64,000 nt of DNA from Amorphochlora amoebiformis (GCA_054601695.1 BAAHQB010000042.1:682001-746000); one strand, 5' to 3'; counted from the first letter of the stretch, positions 1-25,361 are shown. Notes: a model not told the origin generated them from the letters alone. Made by a program: numbers and translations.

Positions 1-237
1 ATAATAATAATTGCATGCCACATGATCGATATCATGATTGTGACACACCGGCACCGCCTTCGTCGAAGTAGTACAGTCCAGCGGGACACAAGCAGGATGA
101 ATCCAACCGCGTAAGGTGGAATTTAAGATGTGGACAAGTTTACAGGATAGCCATCAGATTTTAGCAAAGAGGTCTTCAATTAAACTCTGTGTCTTGCATG
201 TCTACCCTTCAACTGAGGCATATTGTTCTCCGAGTTA

Positions 238-346
238 GGATCAGATTACTCAGCATGTCTAAGTCCGAGGACCCATTGACTCCACCACAGTGTGGGGCTA
301 TGGTGCTGTTTGGGATCACAGCAGATCGTGTTGTTAGGGTTAGGGT
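238..346 (+). repeat. Telomere-linked cassette, copy 1 (full length)
   Basis: Full copy running from GGATCAGATTACTCAGCATG through the hairpin-like GTCCGAGGAC and CCACAGTGTGG to GCAGATCGTGTTGTTAGGG. It ends directly in TTAGGG repeats. Confidence 0.85.
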
Positions 347-626
347 TACAGACAGGTTGAGGGTGGCTAGTGTTACCTCGATGACATGCGAGAAATTTCT
401 TCACTTATCTTGTCCATAGAAGCGTGTTTCTTTAGATTGTACTTGGTTACTGATAACCTCCTGAGTGGTACAATAGGATTACTATTATTAGGTCTAATAG
501 GATTATGGCTAGGGTTCGGGTCAGATTAGGATTAGGGTAAGGGTTATTTGGGATTTATTTGTTTAGGGTTATTGTTAGTGTAGGATTAAGATTAGGGTTA
601 GGACGAGGGTTAGGGTTAGGATTAGG

Positions 627-666
627 TTTTTCAGCGTGTCTTAGTCCGAGGACCATTCACTCTGTC
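627..666 (+). repeat. Telomere-linked cassette, copy 2 (partial)
   Basis: Only the central part (TTCAGCGTGTCTTAGTCCGA and the following CATTCACTC) is present between TTAGGG-type repeats. Confidence 0.7.
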
Positions 667-883
667 AGGGTTAGGGTTAGGGTCAGGGTTAGAGAGGTGG
701 GTAGGAATAGGTAGACTCGAATTAGGGTTGGGACTACATTTTAGATGGAAGTTGGGCTTTCGCGTCGCCTTCGAGGTTTGAGAAGATTGTTCCTGTATGT
801 GGAAATACATTTATTGAAAATATGTACATATCTGTCTATGGATGTATACACATATGTATATATATATATATATATATATATGA

Positions 884-926
<43 letters not shown>

Positions 927-992
927 TACATGTGTATAAAAAACACTTTTGGCTTCCATATTATAATAACAAATATGAGTGATAGAGCCTAA

Positions 993-1066
<74 letters not shown>

Positions 1067-1492
1067 TAAGACATACACACAAACACATCTACATCACACT
1101 TTACACTCTCATACCAAACCGAAAAAAAAATTGACCAAAAATAAAAACCAGAAAAAAACCAAAACCTCTCCTGTCCTCATGTGGCGAGACAATCATCTGT
1201 CCAACTGGCCCTGACGTTATATCTAGACTTAGCGTTAGGGTTGGAGCTACTCACATTTAACTATTTCATTAGTGAGAATAGAGCTCTGAATAGAGTGATT
1301 ATGAAGCCTTAACAGTTTCTATAGCCCTCCTAACAGCGATTTTTACCTAAAGTGTGTCCGCGCTTTTCTAAGGCACGAAATAGAAGTTTTTGCTCGAGAT
1401 CGTTTCAGTTAGGGTTTAATGATTAGAGGTGTTATGAGTATGATAGCGAAGTAAGGGTTAGGGTTACGGAGTCATGGTTTAGACCTTTTTGG

Positions 1493-10068
<8,576 letters not shown>

Positions 10069-10148
10069 AGGAGCCTCTGCATACTCCGATTTTGTGAATC
10101 TTTATACGGAGAGGTGGGATGGGGTTGAAGCAAGGACTTAAAAGACTT

Positions 10149-10890
10149 TTTCGCGCCCTCCTCCAAGCAGAAGGAAAGAAAAATAGCACTTCCGGTGGGT
10201 TGTCGTCTTTCCTGTGAACGCTCTGTGACTTCTCGAGATGTTATGGAGATTCCAATGAAAACCCGGCAATCCTCCCGATAATAGAGATCTCCAGAGACTT
10301 TCCTTCGACTAGAGTACCGGGGAACCCCGGGACAGGAGATTCCCCAGAGATCTCCAAGTATTCGCCGCTTGGCTATTGTGGTCGCACAACAGCACCCAAA
10401 ACGAGATGCGCGAAGGCTGCTCCGTGCGGCAAAGACTTGCGATTTTCGCATCGATTTTCGCGGTCTTGGCGCGGGCAGGGCCTGTCGCTGGCGCCGCGGT
10501 TAAGCCCTTCTCGTTGAGCGCCGCCACATCGCCAAGAATCAGCCGGGACCTCGGGGGAGCTCTGGCTAGGGTGCAGGCCGGTGGTGTAACGAGGCTGGTG
10601 AGGGTGCACCTTGTATTTTCTGGATATTTCTGAAATTTCGGGTGTGGTCGACGAATTCATAATATTCTCGACGAAAATCCCTTCTACAAGAGTCACATAT
10701 TTCCCTTTCAATTCCGCGTGGTATACCCCCCTGTGCAGCGATATAGGTTTCCATCAATGTAGCCCACCCAACTTGACCCGCTCTCTCTTCCCCATGGTTT
10801 TCTCAGCCTTTCCAACGCGAATTGCGAAGATCACACACCCGGAGCCCTCTCACGACCACAAAACAGTAGGGGAAAAACTATTCTAAGTTT
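10149..10890. other. Gene-like GC-rich region, coding strand unresolved
   Basis: The segment lacks TA arrays and is open on both strands. Plus: an ATG at 10406 opens a frame with a signal-peptide-like start (MREGCSVRQRLAIFASIFAV), and another open frame runs about 10611-10886. Minus: an ATG near 10794 (MGKRAGQVGWATLME) opens an exon containing EICDSCRRDF, which can splice through a roughly 45-nt intron into ALNEKGLTAAPATG. Neither resembles a family I recognise. A plus-strand gene would be head-to-head with the PH gene, with about 340 bp between starts. Confidence 0.35.
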
Positions 10891-11110
10891 GTAATGAGGA
10901 ACGTTTTTGATCGTTTGTTGGTTCCGCTGTACTCACTCGACCCCAAGCCTCAATCTAAGTCCTAATCCTAACCCTTAATGTTACTACAGCTTCCCGCTAA
11001 TCAGTCGTGCTCTCGCAATATCTCCGGTGAGTACTAACATACCTGACCTTATATATATATATATAAAAATATATATGTATATATATATATATATGTGCAT
11101 ATGTATATAT

Positions 11111-11177
<67 letters not shown>

Positions 11178-11262
11178 CATATATATTATGCATATGTATA
11201 TATATATATATATATACAATATGTATGTGTATATGTGTATATATATAATACGTATTATGTAC

Positions 11263-11350
<88 letters not shown>

Positions 11351-11659
11351 ATATATATATATACACACACACACATATATATATATATGCGTATATATAA
11401 TATAATATTATAAATATATATATATATATATATATGTATAAATATAATAGATATATGTATATAATATAATATATTGTATATATGTATAAACATATCTTTA
11501 TATATATGGATATATTTATATAAGCACATAAAAAAGCAGATACGTACATAGTACACACATGTAATTAAACACATACACATACATATATGTACATACATAA
11601 TAATATATATATATATATATATAATGTATATGTTTTTATATGCATGTATATATTTTATA

Positions 11660-11714
<55 letters not shown>

Positions 11715-11784
11715 TACTCATAAACACCACGCATATCAAGTACATGTACACATACATACGTCCACACATACATACAACAAATGA

Positions 11785-12266
11785 ATGACATTACCTAATG
11801 CTTCAAGCGCACAGGTAGCAAACACACAACAGACATCTACCTATCGGCACAAACAGACTTGTGTTCAAGAATTGAACATCACGCATACATATTTAATGCA
11901 CACTTCTAAGGTGGAGGACGATAATGGCGACGGGTGTGAGCTGACGGAAAAAGAAAGGGACCGAAATTTTATGTTGATAACTATCATATATTTCAGCAAG
12001 GTTATGTGATATATGTAGTCCGTTAAATATCATATATTTCAGCAAGGTTATGTGATATATGTACTCTGTATGTGATGTTCGTAAATAGAAATGTAGTTGA
12101 AGATATGTGATGTACATATATGTATATGTATATATTTATATGTATATGTATATATAACATATATATATATATATATATAATATATGTGTACATGTAGACA
12201 TATATATGTACATATATAGATATATATATATATGCTTAAATATATACGTATTCATAAATATATATA

Positions 12267-12308
<42 letters not shown>

Positions 12309-12990
12309 TATATATTATTCACACATTAGTGTATGTATGTATCTACGTAGATAGGTGAATAGTATGTATGTATATATATATATATATATAATATACATGT
12401 ATATATAATCATATATATATATGTATGACATACATATATAAAAATGTATAAAATGTTAATCATTATCTATCATTCAGGGATTACACACACATATATATTA
12501 AATATATATATATATATATACTGGTATATATATATATATATACATATATGTACATTCAATTAATCAAAAATACATATATATATTCAACCCAGGTACTAGC
12601 CAATATCTTGACTATTACCACTGGCCCTGAGATTGCAACACGTCATTTCGGACCAGGACAGGTATTAGGGTTGGGATCAGATTATTCACCATGTCTTACT
12701 CGGAGGACTCCTGCTTAGCAAGCGGGGATCCCCGGGGATTCCCCGCGTTCCTATCAAGCCTCCAACGGCCATTGACTCCTCCACATTGTGGGACTATAGG
12801 GCTGTTAGGGCTAGGGTTAGGGTTAGGGTTAGGGTTAGGGTTAGGGTTAGGGTTAGGGTTAGGATCAGATTGTTCAGCATGTCTTAGCCCGAGGGTCATT
12901 CACTCCGCCACTTGTGGGGCTGTTTATACTGGGAGTGACTTATTAGGGTTAGGATTAGGGTTAGGGTTATAATGTTTTGTATACATGTAA

Positions 12991-13048
<58 letters not shown>

Positions 13049-13140
13049 GTGTGTGTGTATCTTTGTGTGTGAGTGTCTGTGTTAAGATGATAATGATATG
13101 CATATATATATATATATATAGATGATAATGATATATATAA

Positions 13141-13222
<82 letters not shown>

Positions 13223-13534
13223 GGTATAAGTTTGTATTATAATATGTATATATTACATATTTCGGACCGGAACATAATTAGGTTTAAGTTACATTTATAT
13301 ATTTAAGTATTTACATAACATATACATATATATATATATGTTACATATAAACATATAAATATATATGTACGAATATATACACAGTTTTCCCGGGCCTTAG
13401 AGGTTATAAGTATTGTTAATGCTGCCTCTGCCGCGGTAGAATTCATCGCAAACCCTCTTTGGGTAATTATTTCATTTTAATATCATATATACATATATAT
13501 ATATATATATATATTTATGTATGTATGTATGTAC

Positions 13535-13595
<61 letters not shown>

Positions 13596-13634
13596 CGAAT
13601 CCTTATGGGTAATCTCATTTGATATCATATATAT

Positions 13635-13670
<36 letters not shown>

Positions 13671-13681
13671 GAATGTATATG

Positions 13682-13726
<45 letters not shown>

Positions 13727-13912
13727 ATATGTATATTATATAGCAAACCCTCCATGGATAATCATAACAATTTGATATCATATATATATATATATATATA
13801 TGTATTATATATACCCATACGTATATAAGTATATATATATATATATGTATGTATAGCAAACCCTCTCTGGGTAATCACATTCACGTGGATATCACATATA
13901 TGTATGATATAC

Positions 13913-13946
<34 letters not shown>

Positions 13947-14019
13947 GTATATATATTTTATTCATTTGATATATATATAGTCATATATATATATAGTCAT
14001 ATATATACACATATACATT

Positions 14020-14067
<48 letters not shown>

Positions 14068-14179
14068 GAACAACCCTCTATGGGCAATATTATATATATA
14101 TATATATATATAAATATATATATATATATTTATATGTATGCATACGATATATACATACATATATGTAAATAATATTATA

Positions 14180-14222
<43 letters not shown>

Positions 14223-14583
14223 TTATATATATATATATATATCAAGATAAATACATATATATATATATATATTCACTGCTATTCTTAATAAGATGTCTTA
14301 AAATATTTATTACAAATGTTTACATGCATATATTGTACATAAATACATGTAATATATATATGTATATACTCATATTTTTTCTTAATATGTATACACATAT
14401 AATATATATATATATATATGTACCGTATATATGTTAGGGAGGTTTATCCGACCAGAAGGGGCGTAAGATATTTCTTGTTGCCGGAACCTTAATTACTGGC
14501 TTAGGTATGTATTATATATGTATGTATTATGCATGTATTATATATGTATCTATTATATATGTATCTATTATATATGTATGTAT

Positions 14584-14617
<34 letters not shown>

Positions 14618-14669
14618 ATATGTAAGATATCCTTGTGGCCGAAAACTTAATTACTGGCCCAGGTATGCA

Positions 14670-14720
<51 letters not shown>

Positions 14721-14755
14721 TCTTACGTACATATTATATATACATATATACACAC

Positions 14756-14816
<61 letters not shown>

Positions 14817-14890
14817 TTACAGTATGAATATGATACACTATCCTTCTATGAGCCTTAGTGTCTATATGTATATATATATATATATACATG

Positions 14891-14940
<50 letters not shown>

Positions 14941-15124
14941 TGTATATATATGTATGTTTACATTATATATATTTATATACACAAATATATAATTACATAT
15001 GAATATGATAGGCTATCTCACCGTAGCAGCCTCACCCCAGGTCTCAATATATACATACATATATATACACATATACATACATACATATATATATATATAT
15101 AAATATAACATATCATATATGTAC

Positions 15125-15169
<45 letters not shown>

Positions 15170-15396
15170 CATATATATATATATATTATGTATATAAATA
15201 CATAATACATATACATATAAATATGTTGTCTATGTATATGTATACACGAATATAAAAAAATCTTTTTTATTAATACATGTATCTTTAAATATATTTTACA
15301 GAGATATCTTTAAGACTATATCTTTATACATGTATTTACAAGTATATACCTATAAAAATACATACATATATACATATACATATATATATATACACA

Positions 15397-15441
<45 letters not shown>

Positions 15442-15555
15442 CATCTTTTTCAGCTAAGTACTTACGTATGTGTCCGGTTGGTTCTAACCGTTTTACCTCT
15501 CTTCACGACATTAGAGGTTTTCTCGAACTCTCTGGAATTTTCTAATATAATATAT

Positions 15556-15596
<41 letters not shown>

Positions 15597-15681
15597 ATAC
15601 ATGTATGTTTACTACATATTTATACACAGATATGAACACGTTGATTTATATTGTGCTTTTTTGTGAATGTAGTATATATGT

Positions 15682-15717
<36 letters not shown>

Positions 15718-15987
15718 ATATATATGGTATATATACATATGTAAATTATGTACACATATATGTATAATATATAAATATATCTATATTACACATTATATAC
15801 ATATAAATATATGCCTATAAATATACATGTACAATACGCACAAATGCTCTACGATATCTACATATAATGTTTATATATAAATACATATGTAAATATTATC
15901 CATATGTATACATTTTTTTCATTGTACGTATGTATATGTATACCTATTACAATAGATTTCCATATATATACATGTAAATTATATGTA

Positions 15988-16024
<37 letters not shown>

Positions 16025-16171
16025 GCTTCTATGGCGGATATGTTCTCAAATAATCCTAATCTTTATGCACGGTAACATAAACATATATATCTATATGTAT
16101 ATATACATATATATACATACATATGTATATATATATACATGTAACAAAAAAACATAAATATGTTTGTGTGC

Positions 16172-16215
<44 letters not shown>

Positions 16216-16655
16216 ATATGTTTTAACCGGTACACATATGTCAGGAGAAATGCCCGACTTCAGTCTTGGTCGGGCTTGGGGGTATTTGCCTAACCCTAAC
16301 CTCAACCCTAACCCTAACCCTAACTCTAACCCTAACCGTAACCCTAACCTTAGCCCTAACCTTAACCTAATCCATAGTCAAACCCTAACACCAGCATATA
16401 AAATTGGTAAATTTCCTAACCTTATCCTTGACCGAGCTAATCCTAACCCTAATACTAGCCCAAATGGTCTGATTGGGGAAATTTTTCCTAAACCTGGTCT
16501 TAAGCCTAAGCTCGAGTGTATAATCATCTAAATCTGACCATAGTGCTGACTCTAATAGTAAGACTAATGGTAATTATTTTAGGTGATTTTGGGGAGTGCT
16601 CTTGGTGGTCAGCTTGCCAGTCGGGATATTAGGTATATGTGGGTTTTTGTTGTGA

Positions 16656-16690
<35 letters not shown>

Positions 16691-17002
16691 AATATATATA
16701 TATAGGTATGTATGCATGTATGTATCTGTAATATGTACCTTTATTTATATGTATAAATATATATATGTATATATATGTACATGTAAATATGTATAGATCT
16801 ATACGTATATGTATATGTACATGTGTGTGTATGATAATGTTTACACATATATAACATATTTTATACATTATATATATATATATATATATTTATATATTAT
16901 ATATATATATTTATATGTATAATATCCGTGATTTTATTACAGACGTAATTATTTTATTCCATATTTACATGCCTGTAGTACTTTTATATAAACACTACAT
17001 AT

Positions 17003-17037
<35 letters not shown>

Positions 17038-17256
17038 ATATATATATATATATACGTATATATATACACATATATACATATAGATGTACATATATACATA
17101 TGCATATAATATAGAATCCCTACGCGTTTCTTGAACATATACATATACTTTTATATATATTTAGATATATACATATATATATATATATATATACATATAA
17201 TATAGAATCCCATACGTCGTGTTGAGAACATATACATATAAATATATTTCTATATG

Positions 17257-17300
<44 letters not shown>

Positions 17301-17454
17301 GCATACATATATATATATATACATATATATTCATATACACATACATATACATATATATATACATATATATATATATTATATATATACATATACATATAAT
17401 ATAGAATCCCGTACGTCGTGTCAGGACTTCTTACGACTATTTCGGTATTAGAAT

Positions 17455-17487
<33 letters not shown>

Positions 17488-17630
17488 TATACCTAACCCT
17501 TACCCTAACCCTAACCCAAACCCTAACCTAACCTAACCCAACCTTTACCCTAAGGGTAACCCTAACCCTACTGAACCCTAACCAATATGTAATATATACA
17601 TACATATATACGTATACATGTACATATGTG

Positions 17631-17684
<54 letters not shown>

Positions 17685-18010
17685 ATGCGTGTGTGTGTGT
17701 ACATTTGTATGCACATATTATATAGAGATATTCTTACACTACATATATATATATATGCTGTACAATATATATATATATATAAATATATATTTATGTATAT
17801 TTAGGCCACTGATATCTCTAACCCTAAGCCAACCTACCCTAATAACCCTAACCCTAACCCTAACCCTACCCTAACCCTAACCCTAACCCTAACCCTGAGA
17901 CATGGTGAATCTGATTATAAGGTTGCGTCGTCCACTCTGATTATGGAAACCCATAGCAGAAAGAAGAGGAGAAAACTCAGCCTTGGTTTGTTTGTACTTA
18001 TATATTATAT

Positions 18011-18047
<37 letters not shown>

Positions 18048-18320
18048 ATATGTATATGTGTATATGTGTAGAAATATATATATATGTATATATGTATATA
18101 TATATATATTTATATATATATAGATATAGATATATTTATATAAGAATAAATATATATGTGTATATATATGTATACATACATGAATATATATATATATATA
18201 TGTGTGTGTGTGTATACATATATATATACATGTAAGTGTATATATATATATATATATATGTAAGTGTATATATATATATATATAATATATTATATATATG
18301 TGAGTGTATGTGTATCTATA

Positions 18321-18357
<37 letters not shown>

Positions 18358-18377
18358 GTGTGTGTAAACTTTACATG

Positions 18378-18429
<52 letters not shown>

Positions 18430-18593
18430 TTGTATAAATTCTAATATTTTTTCGAAGATGTGTATATGTGCTGTTTATTTATATATGTATATATATATAT
18501 ATCCATAAAAATGTATATATACAAATACAAATATATATAAATATCTATTTAAAGATATCAACAAAAAATAGAGTTTATTTATCTTATATATAC

Positions 18594-18655
<62 letters not shown>

Positions 18656-18687
18656 TATATACATATATATATATATATTCATATGCA

Positions 18688-18722
<35 letters not shown>

Positions 18723-18787
18723 GTTTAGAAAAGTTAAACCCTTTCTTCTTCATTCTTCTCTTCCGTCAAGGCTCTCTATTTGCACGG

Positions 18788-18827
<40 letters not shown>

Positions 18828-19161
18828 CATATATATAATATATTATATACATAAAAATAAATATATTATATAAATAATGTGTAATATATATATATATATA
18901 TGTGTGTGTATTATAAATATACATATACATATATAAAATGTATACATGCACATGTAAATATATAAATATATGCAAAAACATACAATTATATATATATATA
19001 TATGGATAGATAGATAAGTATATGGAGATATAATACATATATACACACATATAAACATATATACATATATATTCAGGCTGAATCTGGCTACAATGCTTCA
19101 ATCTCTTCGCCTTTACCTCTCAGATGTCTTCCAAATATTTCTCAAACAAGTCAACAAATAC

Positions 19162-19239
<78 letters not shown>

Positions 19240-19405
19240 TATATATATACATATATATTAATATTACATGTACACATGTACATATACATATATATTTACA
19301 TACGATCTATAAACATATATATATATATATAAATATATATATATATATGTGTGTGCATATAAATACGTATGCTTATTTTTATATTTATGTATACTATATA
19401 TATAC

Positions 19406-19453
<48 letters not shown>

Positions 19454-19569
19454 ACATATATAATATATATACGTATATATATATTATATATACCCGTAGG
19501 TATTAGGATGGGGTCCAGGAGTTATAGGTAACATATACTCCATTCTCGGGTCGATCTCTGTGTCAGCTG

Positions 19570-19615
<46 letters not shown>

Positions 19616-19722
19616 GTGTACATATATATATATACATATATGTATGTATTATATATATGTACATATATATATGTATGTACATAAATATCTTCATATATAT
19701 ACATATATATATATATATATAT

Positions 19723-19760
<38 letters not shown>

Positions 19761-19884
19761 GTTAGTAATTACATATACATGTATCTATTTGTATTGTATA
19801 CTCCCATATTTTGTGAATATTTATAACAATATAAAAATATAAATCTACCTCTTCATATGCAGATAACTATATACATAACATATA

Positions 19885-19916
<32 letters not shown>

Positions 19917-20006
19917 CATACATATATATATATATAATATATACATATATATATATATATATTCCTTGCTGGTCCATGCTTATGCTGACCCATGCTTACG
20001 TAATTT

Positions 20007-20047
<41 letters not shown>

Positions 20048-20425
20048 CATATATATGTATATATATAATATATATATATGTATATATATATATGTGTGTA
20101 TACATATATATAAGTGTATATATATAATATATATGTGTATAAAAATGTATAAATATGTGTATAGATTCCTTGCCGGGCCATGCTTACGTATCTTTGGGCC
20201 GTATAACCTCGCCATTTGGACAACGGCTATGGTATATGTACATGTATATATGTGTGTATATATATATACATACTTTGGTAGATCTATATATATACATATA
20301 TATATATATATATTGGTAGATCTATATATATACATATATATATATATATAATATGTATATATAAAATATATGTATATGTATAATATGTGTTTGTGACTGT
20401 GTGTGGGTTTGTGTATATACATAGG

Positions 20426-20475
<50 letters not shown>

Positions 20476-20622
20476 GACAAATTATATATATATATATATG
20501 TATATATATATTTATATATTGATACATAGGTGGCTGTTGCGTTCTTTGGATATGGATGTACAAACACACCCGCGCTTTTTTTCGCATCCTTAGCAATAGG
20601 GTATATGTTGCATATAATATAT

Positions 20623-20659
<37 letters not shown>

Positions 20660-20836
20660 TAACGTATATCTATATATGTATATGAATATTTACATATATA
20701 GTATATATATATATATATACATATACACATATATAGATATATGTATATATGTGTGTATACACATATGTATGTGTGTATATGTGCGCTTTTTTTCACATCC
20801 TTAGCAATGGGGTATAGATTACATATAATATACACT

Positions 20837-20869
<33 letters not shown>

Positions 20870-20913
20870 TATACATATATAGTATATATCTATATGTACC
20901 TATATATAAATGG

Positions 20914-20975
<62 letters not shown>

Positions 20976-21342
20976 ATATGTATGTGTGTGTATATGTGCG
21001 CTTTTTTTCACATTCTCAGCAATAGGGGGCATATTGCATATAATGTATACATATATATACATGTAAAATAAATATCTATATGTATATATTTATATATGTA
21101 GTATAAATATATATATATACATATATGTATATATAATATTTTTATACATATATATATATATATATATCATATTATATATATGTATATGTAAACATACACA
21201 TATACATATATATATAATATTATATATATGTATATGTATACATACACATATTTATATATATATATATGTATACATACATATACATATATATTTACATATG
21301 TATTGTACAGGGAGCTCCAGGAGCGCTGTGTTCAATCGCCCC

Positions 21343-21385
<43 letters not shown>

Positions 21386-21533
21386 TATGTATATATATAT
21401 ATGTGTGTATATATGTATATATATAATATATATATATAGATATATGTTGTATATAGAGCTCCAGAAGTGCTGTGTTCAATCGCCCCGAGTATATATTTAT
21501 ATATATATATATGTGTGTGTATGTGTGTGTAAT

Positions 21534-21595
<62 letters not shown>

Positions 21596-21643
21596 CATAT
21601 ACATTGTATACAGAGCTCCAGGAGCACTGTTTTCAATCGCCCC

Positions 21644-21688
<45 letters not shown>

Positions 21689-23550
21689 TATATATATATA
21701 TATATTAATATTTCTATACATATATATATATATACATATACATTGTACATAGGGCTCCAGGAGCGCTGTGTTCAATCGCCCCTAACTCCCTTATTGTTAA
21801 GATGGCTAACCAAAAAGGAATCAATTTCGGGTTAGATATATATAGATATATATTTACATATAGCCTTAACCCTATCGTTAACCTTAACCTAACGTTAACA
21901 TTAGCCCTAATGTTAGCATTAACCCAACGTTAATATTAACCCTATCGTCAGCCTTAACCCTATCGTTAACATTAAGCTTAATGTTAACATTAACCTAACG
22001 TTAATATTAACCTTAAACTCAATGTTAGGAGCTTACATTAACCCCGAACCTAATGTGTACATTAACCTAACGTTAACATCAAGCCTAATGTTAGCATTAG
22101 CCCTAACGTTGACATTAGCTCTCTACGATTAATATTAACGTTATGCTTAATGTAAGGAGCTGACATTAGCCCTAACCCTAACGTGTACATTAGCTTAACG
22201 TTAACATTAAGCCTAATGTTAACATCTTAATGTTAACATTGACTCTCTACGGCTAATATTAACGTTATGTTTAATGTAGGGAGCTGACATTAGCCCTAAC
22301 CCTAACGTGTACATTAGCTTAACGTTAACATTAAGCCTAATGTTAACATCTTAATGTTAACATTAACTCTCTACGGTTAATATTAACGTTATGCTTAATG
22401 TAGGGAGCTGACATTAACCCTAACCCTAACGTGTACATTGTGGAGGAGTCAATGGTCCTAGGACTAAGACATGCTGAATAATCTGATCCTAACGTGTACA
22501 TTAGCTTAACGTTAACATTAAGCCTAATGTTAACATCTTAATGTTAACATTAACTCTCTACGGTTAATATTAACGTTATGCTTAATGTAGGGAGCTGACA
22601 TTAACTCTAACCCTAACGCCCCCATCAACACGATCTACTGTGATCCCAAACAGCACTATAACCCCACACTGTGGAGGAGTCAATGGTCCTAGGACTAAGA
22701 CATGCTGAATAATCTGATCCTAACGTGTACATTAGCTTAACGTTAACATTAAGCCTAATGTTAACATCTTAATGTTGACATTAGCTCTCTACGATTAATA
22801 TTAACGTTATGCTTAATGTAGGGAGCTGACATTAACCCTAACCCTAACGTGTACATTAGCTTAACGTTAACATTAAGCCTAAATGTTAGCATTAATCTTA
22901 ACGTTAATATTAACTCTACGGTTAATATTAACGTTAGGATTAATGTATGGAGCTAACATTAACCCTAACCCTAACGTGTACATTAGCTTAACGTTAACAT
23001 TAAGCCTAATGTTAGCATTAATCTTAACGTTAATATTACCTCTACGGTCAATATTAACGCTTTGCTTAATGTACGGAGCTGACATTAACCCTAACCCTAA
23101 CGTGTACAATATCTTAATTTTAACATTAAGCCTAATGCTAGCATTAATCTTAACGTTAATATTAACTCTACGGTTAATATTAACGTTATGCTTAATGTAT
23201 GGAGCTGACATTAACCCTAACCCTAACGTGTACATTGGCTTAACGTTAATATTAAGCCTAATGTTAGCATTAATCTTAATGTTAATATTAACTCTAAGGT
23301 TAATATTAACGTTAGGATTAATGTATGGAGCTAACATTAACCCTAACCCTAACGTGTACATTAGCTTAACGTTAATATTAAGCCTAATGTTAGCATTAAT
23401 CTTAATGTTAATATTATGGTTGATGTAGGGAGCTCACAGCTGCGAGGCAAAACCTTGGAGCCATCGTCAGAACCGCGTTACCCCTTCTAGCCAGGTAATC
23501 TATATTAGATATGTGTATATCTATGTATCCTTATGTGGATATCCTATATA

Positions 23551-23582
<32 letters not shown>

Positions 23583-23736
23583 GCGTGTGTGCATATATGT
23601 GTTCTTTTTATGTATGTTTATCTATTTGGAAGTGTATGCATATATAATATAATATATATATGCACATATATGTATATATACGTATAAATTGGGTGTGTAT
23701 GCAAACATTGTAATTATGTGTTGTTAGGTATGTTGG

Positions 23737-23779
<43 letters not shown>

Positions 23780-23839
23780 GTCTACTGATATATATATATA
23801 TATATTATTCTTCAGTCTATACTGAACACTTACATACAT

Positions 23840-23903
<64 letters not shown>

Positions 23904-24194
23904 CATATTCTGTGCGTTCATATAACATCATATTATAGTATTCAACATCAGTTACCTAAACACACATAATTATGATATTTCAGCAAGTTATATCAAGTTG
24001 GAAATCGATTTGATGTACCCGGGCTCCCTTTCTTTGTAGTCGCTGGGCTTATTGGTAATATGCCTAATATATTTATATATATATATATATATATATGTAC
24101 ATATATATATATATATGCATATACATATATATATATATTTACACATATATATATATACATATAATGTAGTCGCGGGGCTTATTGGTAAATATGC

Positions 24195-24236
<42 letters not shown>

Positions 24237-24312
24237 TATTTATACATATATATATGCATATACTGCTTATTGGTAATATGCTTAATATATATATATATAC
24301 ATATATGAATAA

Positions 24313-24355
<43 letters not shown>

Positions 24356-24674
24356 TGCACCCGGACTCCCTTCCTTGTAGTCGCTGGGCTTACTGATAAT
24401 AGTCTTAATGTATATACATCTATACACGTATATAGGCATACATATATATATATATATATATATAATATATATATATATATGTATATAGGTATGTATAGAT
24501 AGCATATATATATATATACATAATGTTTATATATATTTATATATATTACCTAATTAACCAAACTGTATGTATACTAATATATATATATATATGCATACAT
24601 ATATACGATATATGCACGTAGATACAGATAAGTACATATATATATATATATGCATTTTATGTACATAGATACAA

Positions 24675-24718
<44 letters not shown>

Positions 24719-24794
24719 TTTACGCATATACATATGTATATATCTATATATATATATATATATAGATAGATAGATAGATGTTTAGATACATATG

Positions 24795-24834
<40 letters not shown>

Positions 24835-25325
24835 AATCGGTAATGCTTTACTTATCTCGACGCGAACTGCTGAAATTTGGTGATAATATACTTAAGCATA
24901 TAATATAAATATAGGTGTATTATATGTATCTATATATATATATATATATATATAATATAATATATATATATATATGTATATATAATGTACAAATGATGAA
25001 TAAAATGTAGTATAAATATATAATGTCTACGTGTAGGTATATAGTTTTATATACTTTTGTATGGATATAATATATATATATATATATATGTATCTATATA
25101 AATATGCACATATATATATACGTATATACAATATGATACATATTTATGTCTATTTTTCATTTATGAATGTATGTACTATATACTATAGACATACTTCGGG
25201 AGAGAGAGAGAGAGTGTGTGTGTACATATATAAGTATATATACATGAAATTATGTACATATATATATATATATGTACATATATATATATATATAAACTAT
25301 ATATATATATATATATAGATGTATG

Positions 25326-25361
<36 letters not shown>

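Larger units (their letters stand above)
1..740. repeat. Left-edge tract of degenerate TTAGGG repeats, no clear gene
   Basis: About 230 bp of mixed sequence is followed by degenerate TTAGGG-type repeats (roughly 470-740) on the plus strand, with one full and one partial copy of the dispersed cassette described below. An ATG at 745 opens a short frame that meets a possible donor near 776, but the minus strand is also open there, so I call no gene. Repeat content resembles the intronic telomere-like tracts further right, so this may be intronic or intergenic rather than a chromosome end. Confidence 0.6.
21860..23428 (+). repeat. About 120-bp tandem array that includes the next exon's splice acceptor
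   Basis: About eleven units with TTAACGTTAACATTAAGCCT, AATGTTAACATT, a short CCCTAACCCTAACGTGTACA telomere-like part and TTAATGTAGGGAGCTGACAT. The array ends at TTGATGTAG|GGAGCTCACAGC, the start of exon 23429-23494. Each unit therefore repeats acceptor-like TGTAG|GGAGCT. Two units are enlarged by cassette copies. Confidence 0.9.

Noticed and set aside
1-740. A chromosome end
   Set aside because: TTAGGG here is degenerate, does not reach the edge as a pure array, and equivalent tracts occur inside genes throughout the window.
21303-21830. CRISPR-like appearance of regularly spaced repeats
   Set aside because: The repeats are copies of an exon start, the spacers are (TA)n, and the setting is a eukaryotic intron.
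22879-23428. 181-aa and 160-aa frames with repeated blocks on both strands
   Set aside because: Both strands are open because of the 120-bp array. The real exon starts at 23429.
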